Assembly (NCBI RefSeq): GCF_003574735.1
Contig: NZ_QORW01000014.1
Coordinates: 84,943-148,942 of the forward strand
From: Dongia deserti
GTDB taxonomy: Bacteria > Pseudomonadota > Alphaproteobacteria > Dongiales > Dongiaceae
Direction of reading: 5' to 3'
DNA length: 64,000 bases
How positions within the stretch are numbered: position 1 is the stretch's first letter; each line of letters opens with the position of its first letter. This document shows positions 18,535-26,502 of the stretch, piece after piece. A program made the translations under genes and the position numbers. A model generated the notes under the pieces. That model was not told the origin of the DNA. It worked only from the letters and a program-made list of their open reading frames with translations, and did not search any database.

Positions 18535-19556
18535 AGAAACTGCGCATCCTGGTTCTGCTCCACCCCGATCTGATGCCGCCCGATTCCTTGAAGGGCCACA
18601 GCGAGAAAGACATCAATGTCTGGAAGACCGAGTACGACGTGGTGAGCACGCTCCGCTCGGCCGGACATGAAGTCATGCCGCTCGGCGTCCAGTACGAGCT
18701 GAAGCCGATCCGCGATGCGATCGAGGAGTTCAAGGCCGACGTCGCCTTCAACCTGCTGGAGCAGTTCCATGGCGAGACGGCCTACGACACGAACGTTGCC
18801 TCCTATCTGGAGCTGCTGAAGATTCCCTACACTGGCTGCAATCCCCGCGGCCTCATGCTGGCGCGCGGCAAGGCGCTTTCGAAGAAGCTCGTCGCCTATC
18901 ACCGCATCCCGGTGCCGGCCTTCGCGGTCTTTCCCAAGCGGCGCAAGGTGAAGCGGCCCGCCCGCCTCGGCTTCCCGCTGATCGTCAAGAGCGTGAGCGA
19001 GGACGCCTCGGTCGGCATCGCCCAGGCGTCGGTGGTGGAGAACGACGAGAAGCTGGAGGAGCGTGTCCACTTCATCCACGAGAAGGTCGGCACAGACGCG
19101 CTGGTCGAGCAATATATCGAGGGACGCGAGCTCTACGTCGGCGTGCTCGGCAACGAGCGCCTGCGCGTGTTCCCGGTGTGGGAGCTGGAATTCGGCGACA
19201 TGGCCGAAGGCGGCCACTCCATCGCCACCGCCAAGGTGAAGCACGATCTCGAATATCAGGAGAAGCTCGGCATCAAGAGCGGCCCGGCCAAAGACCTGTC
19301 GCCGGAACTGCGCACCCGCATCAGCAACGTCGCCAAGCGCATCTGCCGCACGCTCGAGCTCGACGGCTACTCCCGCGTCGATTTCCGACTCTCGGCCGAT
19401 GGCATCCCGTATTTCCTGGAAGCCAACCCCAATCCCGAGATCGCCAAGGTCGAGGATTTCGCCGAAGCCGCCGCCAAGGACGGCATCAAGTACCGCGACC
19501 TCCTGAACCGCATCGTTACCCTCGCCATCCAACGCGCCACCGTGGCGGGTAGTTGA
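18531..19556 (+). CDS. ATP-grasp ligase, D-alanine–D-alanine ligase-like
   Basis: The 341-residue protein has the ATP-grasp fold: a pre-ATP domain with LLHPDLMPP, the central lysine region LGFPLIVKSVSEDASVGI, and VEQYIEGRELYVGVLG. The magnesium-binding end is YFLEANPNPE. The N-terminal part differs from true Ddl (no clear peptidoglycan D-Ala binding signature), so it may join other amino acids or peptides. Overlap with the metallopeptidase gene implies linked function. It is not in a mur/fts cluster, which argues against a housekeeping Ddl. Confidence 0.87.
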   Translation: MKKLRILVLLHPDLMPPDSLKGHSEKDINVWKTEYDVVSTLRSAGHEVMPLGVQYELKPIRDAIEEFKADVAFNLLEQFHGETAYDTNVASYLELLKIPYTGCNPRGLMLARGKALSKKLVAYHRIPVPAFAVFPKRRKVKRPARLGFPLIVKSVSEDASVGIAQASVVENDEKLEERVHFIHEKVGTDALVEQYIEGRELYVGVLGNERLRVFPVWELEFGDMAEGGHSIATAKVKHDLEYQEKLGIKSGPAKDLSPELRTRISNVAKRICRTLELDGYSRVDFRLSADGIPYFLEANPNPEIAKVEDFAEAAAKDGIKYRDLLNRIVTLAIQRATVAGS

Positions 19557-19571
19557 CGCGCGTTTTCGCCG

Positions 19572-19720
19572 CTTCTCACATGTCGTCCCGGGCGCGCGTG
19601 CTGCTTCTCGCGTGTCATCCCGGGCGCGCGCAGCGCGACCCGGGACCCATGCGTCCTATGAGCGCCGCGGCGAGACCGCATAGGCCCGGCTCGCACTGCG
19701 CTCGGCCGGGGTGACAGTAA
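19572..19720. repeat. Dispersed intergenic palindrome, family A copy 2 with partial duplicate
   Basis: TGTCATCCCGGGCGCGCGC (from about 19612) pairs with GGCCGGGGTGACAG (ending about 19718). The interior shares GACCCGGGACCCATG and a CCCGGCTCGC segment with the copy at 4111–4224. A second left end, TGTCGTCCCGGGCGCGCG, lies just before it (about 19581). It sits between the convergent ATP-grasp and VOC-cupin genes. Confidence 0.8.
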
Positions 19721-19730
19721 GTGTTGCTGG

Positions 19731-20849
19731 CTATGTGTGCGGCAATTCCGCGGGCAGCGTCACTTCCAGTATCTCTGATCCCGCGCCAGCGCTCAGCGCA
19801 TAGACGGCGCCTGCCGGAATGACGCAGCTGTCGTTGCCCCTCAGAGAATGATCGCCGTGCCGCTCAACGTGGAGACCGACTTCGCCCGTCAGCACGAACA
19901 AGAACAGGAACTCGCCCCCATGCGCACCGAACTTCGCGATAGCGGCGCCACCGCGTGGGCGAACGACGCGCGCGCCTGCCAATCCATCGGTTGCCGCCGC
20001 GATACCGGTATCGCGCATCTCGAATCCATCCGCGCGCCAGGGCAGCCACTTTGCGTCCGCCGCGATATGACGCACGAAGCGCTGGCCACCGAAATGGCGC
20101 TCCGGCAGCACATGCGGCGTCGGCAAGGTCATGGCGTGGTCGGCGAAGGTCTCGTGCACCGCGGGGCAGCCGAGCTCAATCACCTCCAGTCCGGCCGAGG
20201 CTTCCAGCACCCGGTGGCGGATCTCCGGCGGCTGCAGCACGCAATCGCCGGCCTTGAACAGGAACGGCGCGCCCTGGTCCTCGTAGACCAGCCGCGCCCA
20301 GCCCGCCTTGCAATAGATCATCTGGAAGCGGATGTGATGGAAGTGCACGTAGTCCGGCACCGGCCCGCCGTCGGGAATGCGGATATGCGAGGCGATGAAG
20401 CGCCCGCCAAGCCGGCTGGGAATGAGGTCGCGATATTGCATGCCGGCGCGCCCGACGCCCCAATGCTCCTCCATGCGGCCCAGCACGAACTCATGCGTGC
20501 CGGCTGGAATTTCAAGCGGCCGCTTTGCTTCTATCAGTTCGATGCGCGTTCCGCTCGGCGCGGTCATCCCCTGCGCCGTGCCCGCCGGCAGCGACGCCAA
20601 GTCGCAAAGTAGGCGGAGTGTGATCGGCGGCGCATCCGCATCCGCCGCCTCGAGCCGCAGAGTGAGTCCATATCCCGACATCACGACGACCTGCGGCGAA
20701 TCCGCCGGGAAGATCAGGGTGACCTTGAAACCCAATTCATCCGTGAAGAACGCCAGGTTCGCCGCTAGGTCGCGGCAGGGCAGCACTACCTGTGCGAGCT
20801 GGATATGCTCCGTCAGCGCTGCCGCGCGATTGTGCCCGATGTCGTCCAT
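19731..20849 (-). CDS. VOC-domain–cupin fusion protein
   Basis: This 372-residue protein joins two domains. Residues about 10–100 look like a VOC domain (LAQVVLPCRDLAANLAFFTDE; LTLRLEAADAD). Residues about 190–370 hold two cupin segments: HFHHIRFQMIYCKAGWARLV…CVLQPPEIRHRV, and GGEFLFLFVLTGEVGLHVER. The ATG at 20849 starts the conserved part. The pairing of two different metal-binding folds suggests an enzyme or sensor for a small oxygenated metabolite; its substrate is unknown. It is divergent from the EEP-family membrane protein gene. Confidence 0.82.
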   Translation of the reverse strand: MDDIGHNRAAALTEHIQLAQVVLPCRDLAANLAFFTDELGFKVTLIFPADSPQVVVMSGYGLTLRLEAADADAPPITLRLLCDLASLPAGTAQGMTAPSGTRIELIEAKRPLEIPAGTHEFVLGRMEEHWGVGRAGMQYRDLIPSRLGGRFIASHIRIPDGGPVPDYVHFHHIRFQMIYCKAGWARLVYEDQGAPFLFKAGDCVLQPPEIRHRVLEASAGLEVIELGCPAVHETFADHAMTLPTPHVLPERHFGGQRFVRHIAADAKWLPWRADGFEMRDTGIAAATDGLAGARVVRPRGGAAIAKFGAHGGEFLFLFVLTGEVGLHVERHGDHSLRGNDSCVIPAGAVYALSAGAGSEILEVTLPAELPHT

Positions 20850-20992
20850 GCCCGAACATTGCCTCGGCGGGCGGTGCGAAGGCAAGGACCCGCAACATCT
20901 CGGTGACAATAGAGGCGCGTCGGAAAAGAGACACAATTGCTGGCTTCTATGCACGATGATCTACGCGACCTGCGGCAATCGAGAGACACGGC

Positions 20993-22027
20993 ATGACGGA
21001 TCTTGCGGCTGAGATCACTTCGCAACGCCTGCGGCGCGCGCGCAGCAGCTGGTCGCTGCTGCTGCGGGTCCTCGCGGCAGGGCTTCTGCTGTGCCAAGTC
21101 ATCATCTGGTACCAGCCCCAAACACCACTCCTCGCCGTGCTGGATCAGTTCGCGATCCAGCTCGCCGGTTTGGCCGTGCTCGCTGCCGTGTGCGCGCTTC
21201 TCTCGCGGCGTTGGCTGTGCTTGGTCTTGCTGGCCGCGCTGGCCGCGACCCTGTCCTGGCCGATCTTCGCAGAGCGCGGCGAGGCGGCGACCGTCACCGA
21301 CCCGGCCCGGCTCAAGGTCCTGTCGGTCAATCTCTGGCATTCGGCCGCCGGCCACCAGCGGACGATCGACGCCTTGCTGGCGAGCGATGCCGACGTCATG
21401 GGCCTCATCGAGGTGACACCCGCCTGGCGCGCGGTCTTGGGTCCGCTGTTCGCCAAATATCCGTATCAGGTCGAATGCTTCGATCGCGATCCGGAATGCC
21501 TGACCATGCTGCTCTCGAAGGTGCCGATCGAGAAGTCATTCGCCGGCCGCATCTGGAAAGCGACGCCAATCGTCGCGAGCGGCGAGATCCTTTGGCAGGG
21601 TCGCCCCGTCACCGTGCTGGCGGCGCATTGGTTCCGCCCCGTGGTTACCAGCGCCGACAGTCGTTGGGGTGCCAAGGACCCGAAGCGCGCCGCCTATATG
21701 GCGGAAGGTCTGCCGCTGAGCCGCCAGGCAGGGCAAGCCGGCCTGCTCGCCAAATATCTCAACCGCCAGCCGCGCGATCTCATCCTGATGGGCGATCTCA
21801 ACAGCGTGCCGTGGAGCCGCGTGCAGCGCGCCTTCCGCGCCAGGACTGGCCTCGACAACCAGGCCGGATGGTCATCCTCCTGGCCGTCCTTCCTGCCCTG
21901 GCCGTTGCGCCTGCCGATCGACCATATTCTCGCGCGCGGCCATCTCGTGGTGACCAAGTTCTCCACCGGACCGGAGACCGATTCCGATCACTTCCCCGTC
22001 GTGGCCGAAATCGGCTGGCGCGACTAG
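20993..22027 (+). CDS. Membrane-anchored endonuclease/exonuclease/phosphatase-family protein
   Basis: The 344-residue protein has about three N-terminal membrane helices (residues 20–90). An EEP catalytic domain follows with SVNLWH, GLIEVTP, MGDLNSVPW and DSDHFPVVAE, which carry the Asn, Glu, Asp/Asn and Asp/His catalytic residues of the DNase I-like fold. The domain likely faces the periplasm. Members include nucleases, phosphodiesterases and sphingomyelinases, so the substrate is uncertain. The gene is convergent with the VOC/mttB pair. Confidence 0.88.
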   Translation: MTDLAAEITSQRLRRARSSWSLLLRVLAAGLLLCQVIIWYQPQTPLLAVLDQFAIQLAGLAVLAAVCALLSRRWLCLVLLAALAATLSWPIFAERGEAATVTDPARLKVLSVNLWHSAAGHQRTIDALLASDADVMGLIEVTPAWRAVLGPLFAKYPYQVECFDRDPECLTMLLSKVPIEKSFAGRIWKATPIVASGEILWQGRPVTVLAAHWFRPVVTSADSRWGAKDPKRAAYMAEGLPLSRQAGQAGLLAKYLNRQPRDLILMGDLNSVPWSRVQRAFRARTGLDNQAGWSSSWPSFLPWPLRLPIDHILARGHLVVTKFSTGPETDSDHFPVVAEIGWRD

Positions 22028-22438
22028 TCAGGTGCTGCCGGCGAACAGCAGCAGGTTGCCATCGGGGTCAGTGACGATGAAGGTCTGCACACCCCACGGC
22101 TCAGTGCGCAGCGCCTGGTTGAACGTCGCCCCCGTCGCCTGGAACTCGCGACAGAGTGCCATCACGTCATCCACGGCAAGGCTGGCCGCCAGCATGTCGA
22201 CATCGGCCTTCATGGCTGCTGCCAGCCGGTCAAGCACCGCCCGATCCAGATGCCTCAGCGCCAGCGACGCGCCGTCGCGCGAGACCTGAGCATAGAACGG
22301 CGGCTCGCCGTAAATGAACTCCACGCCGAAGCCGAGTGTCTGGATGAAGAAGTCACACAATGCCACGATGTCTGACACGAACAATTGCGGCGTGGCATTG
22401 ATCAGAACAGGCCTTGAGGCTGTTTCGCGATCCGTCAT
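22028..22438 (-). CDS. VOC-family protein downstream of mttB-like gene
   Basis: This 136-residue VOC protein runs from NATPQLFVSDIVALCDFF to TFIVTDPDGNLLLFAG. The ATG at 22438 has GGAG about 10 bases upstream. It begins 38 bases after the stop of the MttB-family gene on the same strand, so the two probably share an mRNA. Its stop abuts the EEP gene stop (no gap). No substrate can be assigned. Confidence 0.85.
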   Translation of the reverse strand: MTDRETASRPVLINATPQLFVSDIVALCDFFIQTLGFGVEFIYGEPPFYAQVSRDGASLALRHLDRAVLDRLAAAMKADVDMLAASLAVDDVMALCREFQATGATFNQALRTEPWGVQTFIVTDPDGNLLLFAGST

Positions 22439-22476
22439 GGCTCGATCTCCGCCTGGTGCGGAAGATCGTAGCAAAG

Positions 22477-24048
22477 TCAGCCGATCGCGTCCGGCACCAT
22501 CTTGCCTTTGGTGATCTCTTCCTTGCGTTTCGCCACATAGGCATCAAGTGCTTCCTTGCGGCCTTCTTCCATCGGCGGCGGCTCGTAGCTTTTGAGCAGT
22601 TCCTTCCAGATCGCGTTGGCGCGCTCCGTGCCATTGCGTGCGCCGGCATTCTCCCAGCTCTGATAGTTGCGCCAGTCGGACAGCATCGGCTCGTAGAAGG
22701 CGGTGGAGAACCGCTCCAGCGTGTGGCCGACGCCGAAGAAATGGCCGCCTGGTCCGACTTCGGCGATCGCGTCGACCCCCATCTCCGCTTCATCGACCGC
22801 GATCGGCTTCAGAAACTCGCGCATGTTCTGCAAGAGCTCCGCATCGAGGATCAGCTTTTCGAACGAGGCGGTGAGGCCGCCTTCCATCCAGCCCGCCGCA
22901 TGCTCGATGAGATTGACTCCGCCCATGATCGCACCCCACAGCGACATCATCGATTCGTAGGAGGCCTGGATGTCGACGCAGTTCGATGCCGTCACGTTGC
23001 TGGAGCGGTACGGTACGCCGACCCTGCGCGCCAGCTGCCCGCCTGCCAGCGCAGCCTTCGTGTATTCCGGCGTGCCGAAGGCCGGTGAACCCGATCGCAT
23101 ATCGACATTGGAGGTGAACCCGCCATAGAGCACCGGCGCGTCCGGCGATGCGATCTGCGACAAGGCCAGCATCGCCAGCGCCTCGGCATGCTGCTGCACG
23201 AGCGCGCCGGCCAGCGTCACGGGACTCATCGCGCCCGACAGCGTGAAGGGCGTCATCGCCACCGGCTGGCCGCTGCGCCCCATCGCCAGCAGCGCCTCGC
23301 ACATCGGGATATCGAGCCGGAGCGGCGAATTGGAATTGATGATGGTGAGGGTGACGGGGACAGCTTTCATCTCCGCGCGGCTCAGGCCATAGGCGATACC
23401 GGCCATGTTGATCGCATCCTCGACGCGATACTCGCCCAGCGCCCAGCATTGCCAGGTCTTGTCGGTCAGCGTCAGCGCCGCCTGATAGAAATCGAGATGA
23501 CGCGTATCCGCCGGCAGGTCCGTCGGCTCGATCGGGCAGCCGCCTTCCTGGTGGATCACGTTCAGCTGATGCACCAGCTTCAGGTAATCGCACATGTCGG
23601 CGTAATTGCCCGGCCGCTTGCCGCGGTCGCAATCATGGGCGAAGGCCGGCCCGCCCGTGGCGGCGAAGATGATCTCGCCCGCGCCGCAGCCGATGTCGTA
23701 GGCGCGGTTGCGCGCCTGCATCCGGAAGCTGGCCGGTGCCTGGGCGATGCTCTGCTCCACCAACATGGGGTCGAAGCGCACGCGCTGCGTCGCTTCGTCC
23801 ACCTCGGCGCCGGCCACTTTCAGGATTGCGCGCGCGTCGTCCTGCATGACCTCGATGCCGGTCTCGCGCAGCAATTTCAGGGCAGTGTGATGGATGGTCT
23901 CGACCTGATCCGCGCTCAGCACCTCGATCGGCCGATAACGGTTGACCGCCCGCGCAAAGGGTAGCTGGCGCACTGCGGCCTGGGGCGCGCGGCGCTCCCG
24001 GCGACGGGTCGCGGCGGTGGCGGTGCTGGTGGGGGCGACTTCGGTCAT
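22477..24048 (-). CDS. MttB-family methyltransferase (non-pyrrolysine)
   Basis: The 523-residue protein belongs to the trimethylamine methyltransferase superfamily, which demethylates quaternary or tertiary amines onto a corrinoid protein. The TIM-barrel segments FAATGGPAFAHDCDRG and GVGHTLERF fit the family. The gene has no in-frame amber codon, so it is a non-pyrrolysine member, a group whose known substrates include glycine betaine, carnitine and proline betaine. No corrinoid protein gene is nearby. A 16-bp palindrome lies 36 bases upstream of the start and likely controls it. Confidence 0.9.
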   Translation of the reverse strand: MTEVAPTSTATAATRRRERRAPQAAVRQLPFARAVNRYRPIEVLSADQVETIHHTALKLLRETGIEVMQDDARAILKVAGAEVDEATQRVRFDPMLVEQSIAQAPASFRMQARNRAYDIGCGAGEIIFAATGGPAFAHDCDRGKRPGNYADMCDYLKLVHQLNVIHQEGGCPIEPTDLPADTRHLDFYQAALTLTDKTWQCWALGEYRVEDAINMAGIAYGLSRAEMKAVPVTLTIINSNSPLRLDIPMCEALLAMGRSGQPVAMTPFTLSGAMSPVTLAGALVQQHAEALAMLALSQIASPDAPVLYGGFTSNVDMRSGSPAFGTPEYTKAALAGGQLARRVGVPYRSSNVTASNCVDIQASYESMMSLWGAIMGGVNLIEHAAGWMEGGLTASFEKLILDAELLQNMREFLKPIAVDEAEMGVDAIAEVGPGGHFFGVGHTLERFSTAFYEPMLSDWRNYQSWENAGARNGTERANAIWKELLKSYEPPPMEEGRKEALDAYVAKRKEEITKGKMVPDAIG

Positions 24049-24083
24049 GCGGCGCCTCCTTGGGCCTCGCGGATCGGGCCGTT

Positions 24084-24099
24084 AAGCTGTATACAGCTT
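24084..24099. promoter_or_regulatory. Perfect 16-bp palindrome AAGCTGTATACAGCTT, probable GntR-type operator
   Basis: AAGCTGTATACAGCTT is its own reverse complement and sits 36 bases ahead of the MttB-family start codon. The core TGTATACA resembles the operators of FCD-type GntR regulators (for example VanR-like sites). No GntR gene is in the window, so the regulator would be encoded elsewhere. The site is also close to the end of the serine protease gene (stop at 24111). Confidence 0.6.
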
Positions 24100-24110
24100 C
24101 CGCAACCGTG

Positions 24111-24962
24111 TCAATTCATTGAGATTTCCTGCCCAACCGGAAACAGCTGGCTGATTAGCTCCGCCCGGAGATATGGCGCAAAGGCCTTGGCCGACACCAC
24201 GATTCCGATCGTGGTGCCGCTCTTCGGCGCATCGGCGAAGCCCACGATCAGGCCGATCAGCTTGGGCTGGCCGCCGGAGACCAGGACCACCGGCCCCCCG
24301 CTGTCGCCCAGGCGGATGATGCAGTTGGTGGCGAAGAACAACTCGCCCTCAGTGACGCCATTGGGATCCGGCGGCAACGGGCCGCAGCCATTGTGGGCAC
24401 GCAGCGTATCCTTCGCGCCCTGGCCATAGCCGGCGGAATAGAAGTACGCGCCACGGGCGATCTCGGCACGGACCATGGCCGTCGACAGCGGCGCCAGGGG
24501 TAGCGGCCGGACATGCGTCATCGGCGGCGTGATGCGCACCAGTGCCCAATCGGTCTGGGCCTGATCCGCCTTGATGCTGCCGGGCGCGACGCTGCCGCCC
24601 TCGGCGACGATGGCCGCACCCTTGGCCCGCATGGCGGGCGACGCGCTGGAGGTGAAGACCAGCTGGCCGGGCGCGGCGAATCGGCCCTTCGGCCGCAAAC
24701 AGTGGGACGTGGTCGCGATCATGTCTGGCCGCACCAGGACGGCCGTGCAAACTTCGGGCGATCCGGTCACATCGAGGCTCCCGATCGCTCCCTGCCAGGA
24801 TACCGGTGCGGGCGGGGGAGCCTCCGGCGGGCGGACGGCGCAGGCGCCCAGCCAGGCACAGCCGATGGCGAGGACCAAAAGTCGCAGCGTTGCGCGACAG
24901 GATGGCCGAAGCCTCGCGATCGCGGCTAAGCTTGGCTCACTAGGTTCTTCGGAGTTCGACAT
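24111..24962 (-). CDS. Trypsin-like serine protease lipoprotein 1
   Basis: This 283-residue secreted protein has a lipobox LGAC (Cys41) after a hydrophobic stretch, so it should be lipid-anchored. The chymotrypsin-fold triad is visible as H87 (TTSHC), D138 (TDWALVRI) and S221 (GDSGGP). The ATG at 24962 has GGGGA 7 bases upstream, but gives a long 27-residue N-region; a later start is possible. Its start codon is 2 bases from the start of the copper chaperone gene on the other strand. A paralogue lies at 25483–26274. Confidence 0.87.
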   Translation of the reverse strand: MSNSEEPSEPSLAAIARLRPSCRATLRLLVLAIGCAWLGACAVRPPEAPPPAPVSWQGAIGSLDVTGSPEVCTAVLVRPDMIATTSHCLRPKGRFAAPGQLVFTSSASPAMRAKGAAIVAEGGSVAPGSIKADQAQTDWALVRITPPMTHVRPLPLAPLSTAMVRAEIARGAYFYSAGYGQGAKDTLRAHNGCGPLPPDPNGVTEGELFFATNCIIRLGDSGGPVVLVSGGQPKLIGLIVGFADAPKSGTTIGIVVSAKAFAPYLRAELISQLFPVGQEISMN

Positions 24963-24964
24963 CC

Positions 24965-25444
24965 ATGTTCCCCGTCACGCGACGTTCAGCCCTGCTCGGC
25001 AGCCTCGCGCTCGCTGCCTGCCTTTGTCCCGCGGTCGCGTCGGCCCATGACGTCACTGCGGGCGCTCTCACCATCCAGCATCCCTGGTCGCGCGCGACGG
25101 CCGGCAGCGCCAAGACCGGCGCGCTCTATGTAACCGTCACCAACAATGGCACACAACCCGACCGTCTGCTCGGCGTTTCCACCGACGTCGCAGAGCATTG
25201 CGAGCTTCACACGTCGGAGGCCAGCGGCGACGTGATGATCATGCGCATGGTCGAGCATCTCGAAATACCCGCCGGCGGCAGCGTCAGCCTCGCGCCCAAG
25301 GGCACCCATGTCATGCTGATGGGCCTGAAAGCGCCGCTGCAGAAAGGCACGACGTTCGCCGCGACCCTGCGCTTCGAGAAGGCGGGGGAGGTCGCGATCG
25401 ACGTGGCGGTGCAGGGCATTGCCGATTTGCAGCCGATGGATTGA
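24965..25444 (+). CDS. PCu(A)C periplasmic copper chaperone
   Basis: The 159-residue protein has a signal peptide (RRSALLGSLALAACLCPAVASA) and the exact copper motif of the family: H82, M93, H115 and M117 in H-x10-M-x21-H-x-M spacing. PCu(A)C proteins deliver Cu(I) to the CuA site of cytochrome c oxidase, often with Sco. No sco or cox gene is adjacent. GGAG precedes the ATG at 24965. The gene is bracketed by two trypsin-like lipoprotein genes, an unusual context. Confidence 0.93.
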   Translation: MFPVTRRSALLGSLALAACLCPAVASAHDVTAGALTIQHPWSRATAGSAKTGALYVTVTNNGTQPDRLLGVSTDVAEHCELHTSEASGDVMIMRMVEHLEIPAGGSVSLAPKGTHVMLMGLKAPLQKGTTFAATLRFEKAGEVAIDVAVQGIADLQPMD

Positions 25445-25482
25445 TATTTGCTCCGTGGCTGCGCCGGTCACCGATGCGGCTG

Positions 25483-26274
25483 TCACTGGAGCTTCTGGGC
25501 AAAGGCTCTGGCGCCGACCGCCAGGCTGACCGATCCCGGCGGTTCCGGGCGCCGCCAGAAGCCTGACACGACGGCGATCAGCCGGCGCTTCTCCGCTTTG
25601 TCGGTCAGCAGGATCGGCCCGCCGCTATCGCCCTTGATCACCGGGCAGGTGGTGATGACCAGCTCGTCGTTGGTCCCTTCCGTCAATTCGCGCCAGTCCG
25701 GGATAAGGGTGCAGCCCTCGCTGCGGTGCAGCCGCCGGCTGATGGTGATGCCATAGGTGCCGTAGCCGAGGTTGGACAGCACGTCGCCGTTCTGGATCCG
25801 CCGTTCGATCTCCGCCAGGCCGATCGCCTCGACCGGGATCGGCGGCACGTCGATGACGGGCCGGGTCAACCGCAGGATCGCCCAATCGACTTCGGTCGGC
25901 GAGGATTCCGGGTTTTCCGGGTCCATCTTTTCGACGCCGAGTCCGACGATCTCCAGCACCCGCACCGTTGGCAGGCGCTGCGCGCCTACGTTCGGCGTGA
26001 ATGTGAGCTCAGCCGGCGACAGCTTCCGCCCTTTCGGGAACAGGCAATGCGCCGCGGTGACGATGACGTCCGGCTCCACCAGGGTCGCCGTGCAGGAGGT
26101 GGAATCGCCCTCCGCATCCAGCCTGCCGATGGCGGCCGTCCAGGGAATCGGGCCGCTCGGCTCCGGCGGCCGCCTGGCCGGCGTCTCACAGGCCGTCAAG
26201 AGGACGGTAATGGCAATAAACCCGGCAAAAGCCGCGGAAAAAGGGATCGGAAAGCCTGACCCGGACTTGAACAT
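25483..26274 (-). CDS. Trypsin-like serine protease lipoprotein 2
   Basis: This 263-residue paralogue of the protease at 24111–24962 has the lipobox LLTAC (Cys29). The triad is H76 (TAAHC), D130 (VDWAILRL) and S217 (GDSGGP). The two share the layout PW…AAIGRLDAEG…CTATLVEPDVI and C…LFPKGR. The ATG at 26274 gives a compact signal peptide; the frame stays open far upstream only as a mirror of pyrF. It is convergent with the copper chaperone gene. It is likely exported and lipid-anchored; the target protein is unknown. Confidence 0.88.
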   Translation of the reverse strand: MFKSGSGFPIPFSAAFAGFIAITVLLTACETPARRPPEPSGPIPWTAAIGRLDAEGDSTSCTATLVEPDVIVTAAHCLFPKGRKLSPAELTFTPNVGAQRLPTVRVLEIVGLGVEKMDPENPESSPTEVDWAILRLTRPVIDVPPIPVEAIGLAEIERRIQNGDVLSNLGYGTYGITISRRLHRSEGCTLIPDWRELTEGTNDELVITTCPVIKGDSGGPILLTDKAEKRRLIAVVSGFWRRPEPPGSVSLAVGARAFAQKLQ

Positions 26275-26417
26275 TGGCACGTGACGGTGATCTCCCCACC
26301 GGATAGTGGGCAGGTCTGCTGTCCTTCTGTCAAGCGTCCACCCGTGACGCGGCCGCAATCGACAGGGCGGGCAAAGCCGGCTAGACAGGCGCCAACTACG
26401 CAAGGCGATTCTCGCAA

Positions 26418-26441
26418 TCCCTTCCCCAGCTTTGGGAGGGA
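26418..26441. repeat. Short palindrome, family C copy 1
   Basis: TCCCTTCCCCAGCTTTGGGAGGGA forms a small hairpin in the pyrF upstream region. It resembles the C-rich/G-rich palindromes found in addB and the PTS/chv region. Confidence 0.6.
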
Positions 26442-26502
26442 AACCGAGCCACCTTCGCCAAGCGATTTGGCTCGCGAAACGACAAGATAAGGACTCAGGC
26501 GC

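Noticed and set aside
22477..24048. Pyrrolysine-containing MttB
   Set aside because: The frame runs full length with no in-frame amber codon, so it belongs to the non-pyrrolysine group.
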